Translations under genes and position numbers: made by a program
Shown here: piece after piece, positions 60,222-64,000 of the stretch
How positions within the stretch are numbered: the first letter of the stretch is position 1
Layout of the letters: every line of letters starts with the position of its first letter
Assembly (NCBI RefSeq): GCF_042140245.1
Contig: NZ_CP159483.1
Coordinates: 1,364,001-1,428,000 of the forward strand
From: MH13 sp042140245
GTDB lineage: Bacteria > Pseudomonadota > Alphaproteobacteria > Rhizobiales > MH13
Length of the DNA: 64,000 bases
Direction of reading: 5' to 3'
The notes under the pieces: generated by a model
Told to the model about the DNA's origin: nothing
Seen by the model: the letters and a program-made list of their open reading frames with translations, nothing else
Database searches by the model: none

Positions 60222-61637
60222 CTACATATGGATTTGGCGTTTTTCCACGGCCATGGCCGCCTCTTTGACCGCCTCTGACATGGTCGGGTGGGCGTGGCAG
60301 GTGCGAGCCATGTCTTCCGATGATCCGCCAAACTCCATCAATACGGCGGCTTCGTGGATGAGGTCGCCAGCGCCCTTGCCGACGATATGAACGCCGAGAA
60401 CTTTGTCCGTTGCAGCATCGGCCAACACTTTGGCAAAGCCTGCGGTGGCGTTCATGGCCCGCGCACGGCCATTGGCCGAGAATGGGAACTTGCCGGACTT
60501 GTACTCAATACCTGCGGCTTTCAGCTCTTCTTCGGTTTTGCCGACCGAAGCGACTTCGGGCTCGGTGTAGACAACCGACGGGATCACGTCATAGTTCACA
60601 TGGCCTACTTTGCCAGCGATCAACTCAGCCAGAGCCACGCCCTCATCTTCAGCTTTATGGGCAAGCATTGGGCCGTCGATCACATCGCCAATGGCGTAGA
60701 TGCCGTTCACATTGGTCTTGAAGTGGCCATCGGTGGCCACGCGGCCGCGTTCATCCAGTGCAACGCCGACAGCTTCCAGACCCAGGCCTTTGGTGTAAGG
60801 CACGCGACCGGTTGAAACGAGGACCACATCGGCTTCCAACGTTTCTGCATCGGCTTCGCCACCGGCATGCTCAACAGTGACCAGATGCTTGCGCCCCTTT
60901 TTCTCCACGGCGGTCACCTTGGAGGAGAGCATGAACTCCATGCCCTGTTTTTTTAGGATGCGCAGGAACTGTTTGGACGTGTCCAAATCCATCGTGCCAA
61001 GGATGTGATCCTGGAACTCAACCACCGTGACTTTTGCGCCAAGACGACGCCAAACCGAACCCAGTTCCAGCCCGATCACGCCGCCACCGACGATCACCAA
61101 ATGGCCGGGCACTTTGTCCAGTTCCAGAGCGCCGGTGGAGCTGACCACCGTTTTTTCATCGATATCGATGGCAACGCCTGGGATGCTCGCTGAATCAGAG
61201 CCCGTGGCAATCACGATGTGCTTGGTGTCCAGATCGGTTGTTTTGCCGTCATCGGCCGTCACTGTCACTTTGCCAGGCGCGGTGATGGTGCCGGTACCGA
61301 TGTAGTCGGTGATTTTGTTCTTCTTGAACAGGTAGGCAACGCCGTTGACATTGTCTTTCACGACGTCGTCCTTGAAGCCCATCATCTTGGCGAGCTCAAG
61401 CTTGGGCTTGGTGACTTTGATGCCCAGTGTCTCAAAGGTGTGCCCGGCTTCCTCAAACACATCTGAGGCGTGCAGCAGCGCTTTGGAAGGAATGCAGCCA
61501 ATGTTGAGGCAAGTGCCGCCATGGGTGGCGCGCTTTTCCACCACAGCCACCTTCATACCGAGCTGCGCGGCGCGAATGGCGCAGACATAGCCGCCAGGGC
61601 CGGTTCCGATGACAATCAGGTCGTAAGCATCAGCCAT
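60222..61637 (-). CDS. lpd: Dihydrolipoyl dehydrogenase (E3)
   Basis: A 471-residue flavoprotein that reoxidises dihydrolipoyl groups with NAD. The FAD motif GTGPGG (11-16), redox disulfide GGTCLNIGCIPSK (Cys43 and Cys48), NAD-binding VIVGGGVIGLELGSVWRRLG, second FAD motif IYAIGDVIDGPMLAHKAEDE and the C-terminal catalytic His-Glu in CHAHPTMSEAV are all in place. ATG 61637 follows AAAGGAAAA. It is encoded downstream of sucB and an SDR gene, as part of the 2-oxoglutarate dehydrogenase operon, and is the only E3 in the window. Confidence 0.96.
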   Translation of the reverse strand: MADAYDLIVIGTGPGGYVCAIRAAQLGMKVAVVEKRATHGGTCLNIGCIPSKALLHASDVFEEAGHTFETLGIKVTKPKLELAKMMGFKDDVVKDNVNGVAYLFKKNKITDYIGTGTITAPGKVTVTADDGKTTDLDTKHIVIATGSDSASIPGVAIDIDEKTVVSSTGALELDKVPGHLVIVGGGVIGLELGSVWRRLGAKVTVVEFQDHILGTMDLDTSKQFLRILKKQGMEFMLSSKVTAVEKKGRKHLVTVEHAGGEADAETLEADVVLVSTGRVPYTKGLGLEAVGVALDERGRVATDGHFKTNVNGIYAIGDVIDGPMLAHKAEDEGVALAELIAGKVGHVNYDVIPSVVYTEPEVASVGKTEEELKAAGIEYKSGKFPFSANGRARAMNATAGFAKVLADAATDKVLGVHIVGKGAGDLIHEAAVLMEFGGSSEDMARTCHAHPTMSEAVKEAAMAVEKRQIHM

Positions 61638-61655
61638 GGTGTGTTTTCCTTTGCA

Positions 61656-62408
61656 TTACCGGCCACCGGTCACATCAAGGACCGTACCTGTCGTGTATGA
61701 TGATTCTGCTGAAACCAAGAACGCAATTGCTCGCGCAACTTCTTCAGCTGTTCCACTGCGTTTCATGGGTACCGACGATGCCATGTCGCGGGCCCGGTCC
61801 GGCAGTCCGCCAGATGCGTGGATGTCTGTTTCAATGATGCCTGGGCTGACGGCATTGACCCGAATACCATCGTCGGCAACTTCGAGCGCGAGGCCCTTGG
61901 TAAAAGTGTCGATAGCCGCTTTGCTGGCTGCGTAGTCAACATATTGATGGGGTGAGCCAAGGCGGGCCGCTGCCGATGACAGATTGACGATGGTTCCGCC
62001 TTCCCCGCCCTTGCTGACCGCCATGCGGTTGATCGCCTCGCGGGCGCATAGGAAGCTGCCGATAATGTTGGTGCTCATCATGCGTTCCAAGCGTTCGTAG
62101 CTCATGTCAGCGACACTGGTAGGTTGATCGACGATGCCTGCATTGTTGATCAGTGCGCTCAATGTGCCTGTCTCTTGATCGACCAGCCCAAACAGGGACA
62201 GGATTTCGCTTTCGCTTGAAACGTCGGCTTGAACTGCCCGTGCTTGGCCACCCTGTTCCATGATACTTGCGACAACCACCTCCGCGGCTTGTTGGTTGGA
62301 GGCGAAACTTAGTACGATTTTATACCCTTGATCTGCGAGTATCTTGGCAGTCGCGGCTCCAATACCGCGACTTCCGCCCGTAACAAGCGCGATTGGCGGT
62401 TGCGACAT
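61656..62408 (-). CDS. Short-chain dehydrogenase/reductase (SDR)
   Basis: A 250-residue classical SDR. The NADP motif TGGSRGIGAATAKIL is at about 10-24, NNAG at about 89-92, the catalytic Ser in NLSSAAARLG and Tyr-Lys in YVDYAASKAAID. INAVSPGIIETDI (seen as VNAVSPGIIETDI) is the conserved stretch after the active site. It resembles 3-oxoacyl-ACP reductase-like or glucose dehydrogenase-like members; substrate unknown. It sits between sucB (20 bp) and lpd (18 bp), an insertion seen in several Rhizobiales genomes. Confidence 0.9.
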   Translation of the reverse strand: MSQPPIALVTGGSRGIGAATAKILADQGYKIVLSFASNQQAAEVVVASIMEQGGQARAVQADVSSESEILSLFGLVDQETGTLSALINNAGIVDQPTSVADMSYERLERMMSTNIIGSFLCAREAINRMAVSKGGEGGTIVNLSSAAARLGSPHQYVDYAASKAAIDTFTKGLALEVADDGIRVNAVSPGIIETDIHASGGLPDRARDMASSVPMKRSGTAEEVARAIAFLVSAESSYTTGTVLDVTGGR

Positions 62409-62427
62409 GGGATGATCGTTCGCCTGC

Positions 62428-63936
62428 TTACAGATCCAAAACCAAGCGCTGCACGTCTTCCAAGCTTTCTTTCACGCGCACCAGGAAGGTCACGGCCTCT
62501 TTGCCATCAACGATGCGGTGATCGTAGGAAAGTGCTAGATACATCATGGGGCGGATGACGACTTGGCCATTCACAGCCATCGGTCGTTCCTGAATTTTGT
62601 GCATGCCCAAAATGCCTGACTGCGGCGCATTGAGAATGGGCGAGGACATCAGCGAGCCGTAGACGCCACCATTGGAGATGGTGAACGTGCCGCCCTGCAT
62701 GGCATCCATGCCCAGCTTGCCATCGCGAGCCGCGAGGCCCAGACGACCAATCTCTTTTTCGATCTCGGCAATCGACATCTGGTCGGCATCACGAACCACT
62801 GGGACGACAAGGCCCTTGTCGGTGCCGACAGCCACGCCAATGTGCGCAAAGTTCTTGTAGATGATGTCGGTGCCGTCGATCTCAGCGTTCACCGCTGGGA
62901 TTTCCTTCAGCGCGTGGCAGACCGCTTTGGTGAAGAAGCCCATGAAGCCAAGCTTCACGCCATGCTTCTTCTCAAACAGCTCTTTGTACTGTTTGCGGAT
63001 GTCCATCACTGGGCCCATGTCCACCTCATTGTAGGTGGTGAGCATGGCTGCAGTGTTCTGAGCATCCTTCAGACGACGGGCAATGGTTTGGCGCAGGCGG
63101 GTCATGCGCACGCGGTCTTCGCGCGCTTCATCATCGGCGCTGGAGGGCGCACGAACGCTGGCGGGGGCCGAAGCCGCAGGCGCTGCGGCCTGGCCGGAAT
63201 TGATGGCGTTGATCACGTCGCCCTTGAGCACCTGACCACGCTTGCCCGTGCCTGCTGCCACCGAGACGCCCGTCTCAGCCATCATGCGGCTTGCCGAGGG
63301 TGAAGGTGGCATCTCTGTGGAGGATGCCGGTGCTGGGGCCGGAGCCGCCGCAGGAGCAGGGGCTGACGCAGCGGCTGCACCGACAGATGCCCCTTCTTGG
63401 ATTTTCAAAAGCAAATGCCCCGGTTCAACGATATCGCCTGACTTCACAACAATCTCAGCAATCGTGCCGGAGACGGGCGCTGGAATCTCTTGCGCGGCTT
63501 TGTCGGTTTCCAGCTCCAGCAGCACATCGTCGGCTTTCACCGCATCACCGACTTTGACGGAGATTTCGCCAACTTCAGCTTCGGTGACCGATTCACCGGC
63601 ACTTGGCGTGATGACATCCACCAGCTTGCCGTCGGATGCGGCAGGAGCCGCCGCCGGTGCTGCTTCCTTCTTCGCGGCAGGTGCGGGTGCTGCACCGTCA
63701 CCAGCTTCCAGCATGCCGAGCAGTGTTCCGACCTCAACCGTTTCGCCTTCCTTGACCAGGATCTCTCCCAAGGCACCGGAGGCGGGGGCGGGAACTTCCA
63801 CGGTGACCTTGTCGGTTTCCAGTTCCACCAACGGTTCATCGGCGTTCACGGCATCACCGGTTTTTTTGTACCAGCTGGCAACGGTTGCTTCAGTGACGGA
63901 CTCACCAAGGGTGGGAACGCGGATTTCACTGGCCAT
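62428..63936 (-). CDS. sucB: 2-oxoglutarate dehydrogenase E2 (dihydrolipoyl succinyltransferase) with two lipoyl domains
   Basis: A 502-residue E2 core subunit. Two lipoyl domains occur at the N-terminus: the first with ELETDKVTVEV (Lys43) and the second with ELETDKAAQEI (Lys146), separated by an Ala/Pro-rich linker. A peripheral subunit-binding domain follows (SPSASRMMAETGVSVAAGTG, about 210-245), then the catalytic domain with SYDHRIVDGKEAVTFLV (His about 472). The start ATG 63936 follows GGAGACTGAAA. E. coli SucB has one lipoyl domain; a second is an expansion. Upstream (63937-64000) no gene is visible within the window; sucA is expected just beyond. Confidence 0.95.
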   Translation of the reverse strand: MASEIRVPTLGESVTEATVASWYKKTGDAVNADEPLVELETDKVTVEVPAPASGALGEILVKEGETVEVGTLLGMLEAGDGAAPAPAAKKEAAPAAAPAASDGKLVDVITPSAGESVTEAEVGEISVKVGDAVKADDVLLELETDKAAQEIPAPVSGTIAEIVVKSGDIVEPGHLLLKIQEGASVGAAAASAPAPAAAPAPAPASSTEMPPSPSASRMMAETGVSVAAGTGKRGQVLKGDVINAINSGQAAAPAASAPASVRAPSSADDEAREDRVRMTRLRQTIARRLKDAQNTAAMLTTYNEVDMGPVMDIRKQYKELFEKKHGVKLGFMGFFTKAVCHALKEIPAVNAEIDGTDIIYKNFAHIGVAVGTDKGLVVPVVRDADQMSIAEIEKEIGRLGLAARDGKLGMDAMQGGTFTISNGGVYGSLMSSPILNAPQSGILGMHKIQERPMAVNGQVVIRPMMYLALSYDHRIVDGKEAVTFLVRVKESLEDVQRLVLDL

Positions 63937-64000
63937 TTTCAGTCTCCATGCAGCCGATTGTCCGGCGCGATTGCCCAGCCTTGGCTGGAAGAAAGTCTTT

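Noticed and set aside
1..64000. Prophage, insertion sequence, CRISPR array, rRNA or tRNA genes
   Set aside because: I saw no transposase or integrase motifs, no regularly spaced repeats and no rRNA- or tRNA-like stretches. A tRNA scan would be needed to exclude a tRNA formally.

Overview
The window looks like a chromosomal segment of an alphaproteobacterium, most likely of the order Hyphomicrobiales (Rhizobiales). The basis is moderately high GC with dense, mostly overlapping operons. It also carries family markers typical of that group: a giant NAD-glutamate dehydrogenase (about 1600 aa), an htpX/rsmB pair next to a DUF1674 (SdhAF4-like) gene, a heparinase II/III-family gene beside purH, an IalB-family secreted protein, a TraR/DksA-type zinc-finger protein, and a sucB-lpd 2-oxoglutarate dehydrogenase operon. 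No rRNA, tRNA, CRISPR array, prophage or insertion sequence was recognised.

Region 1 (1-10537) is a catabolic island. It holds the tail of a DUF3830-like gene, a GntR/FCD regulator and a DUF6282-type metallohydrolase. A polar-amino-acid ABC transporter (ATPase, Tat-type binding protein, two permeases) is followed by a three-part flavin/iron-sulfur dehydrogenase resembling the opine, hydrogen-cyanide-synthase and D-hydroxyproline dehydrogenase complexes, then a DHDPS-family lyase and a hydantoinase-family amidohydrolase. The natural substrate cannot be read from the sequence; a cyclic imino or amino acid-like compound is a reasonable inference.

Region 2 (10538-28201) is a carbohydrate island. 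A PfkB kinase and a SorC-type regulator run rightward. A leftward operon encodes a cupin phosphoglucose isomerase, a KDPG-type aldolase, a shikimate-dehydrogenase-like protein with altered substrate motifs, a 2-hydroxyacid dehydrogenase, a UlaG-like metallo-hydrolase, a HexR-like RpiR regulator, and an acetoin-dehydrogenase-like module made of a fused E1 alpha-beta protein, a free lipoyl domain and an alpha/beta hydrolase. A divergent rightward operon encodes a sugar ABC transporter, an FGGY kinase and an aldo/keto reductase. The transporter ATPase carries a one-base frameshift at its ABC signature. Two HexR-like boxes lie in the divergent promoter. This is the best candidate in the window for an undescribed sugar pathway.

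Region 3 (28202-64000) is largely housekeeping: a DEAD-box helicase with a C-terminal cold-shock domain, lactate-permease-family transporter, leuD, azlCD, a small metalloprotease, NAD-glutamate dehydrogenase, an MFS transporter, a secreted ClpP-like protein, purH, heparinase-like protein, rsmB-htpX, a DUF1674 protein, a DksA-like protein, an ECF sigma factor, ialB, rlmN, a LysE exporter, a GT39 glycosyltransferase, argG, a YitT protein, an M23 peptidase, small proteins, and lpd-SDR-sucB. The housekeeping Lpd is the only E3 subunit in the window and may also serve the acetoin-dehydrogenase-like module.
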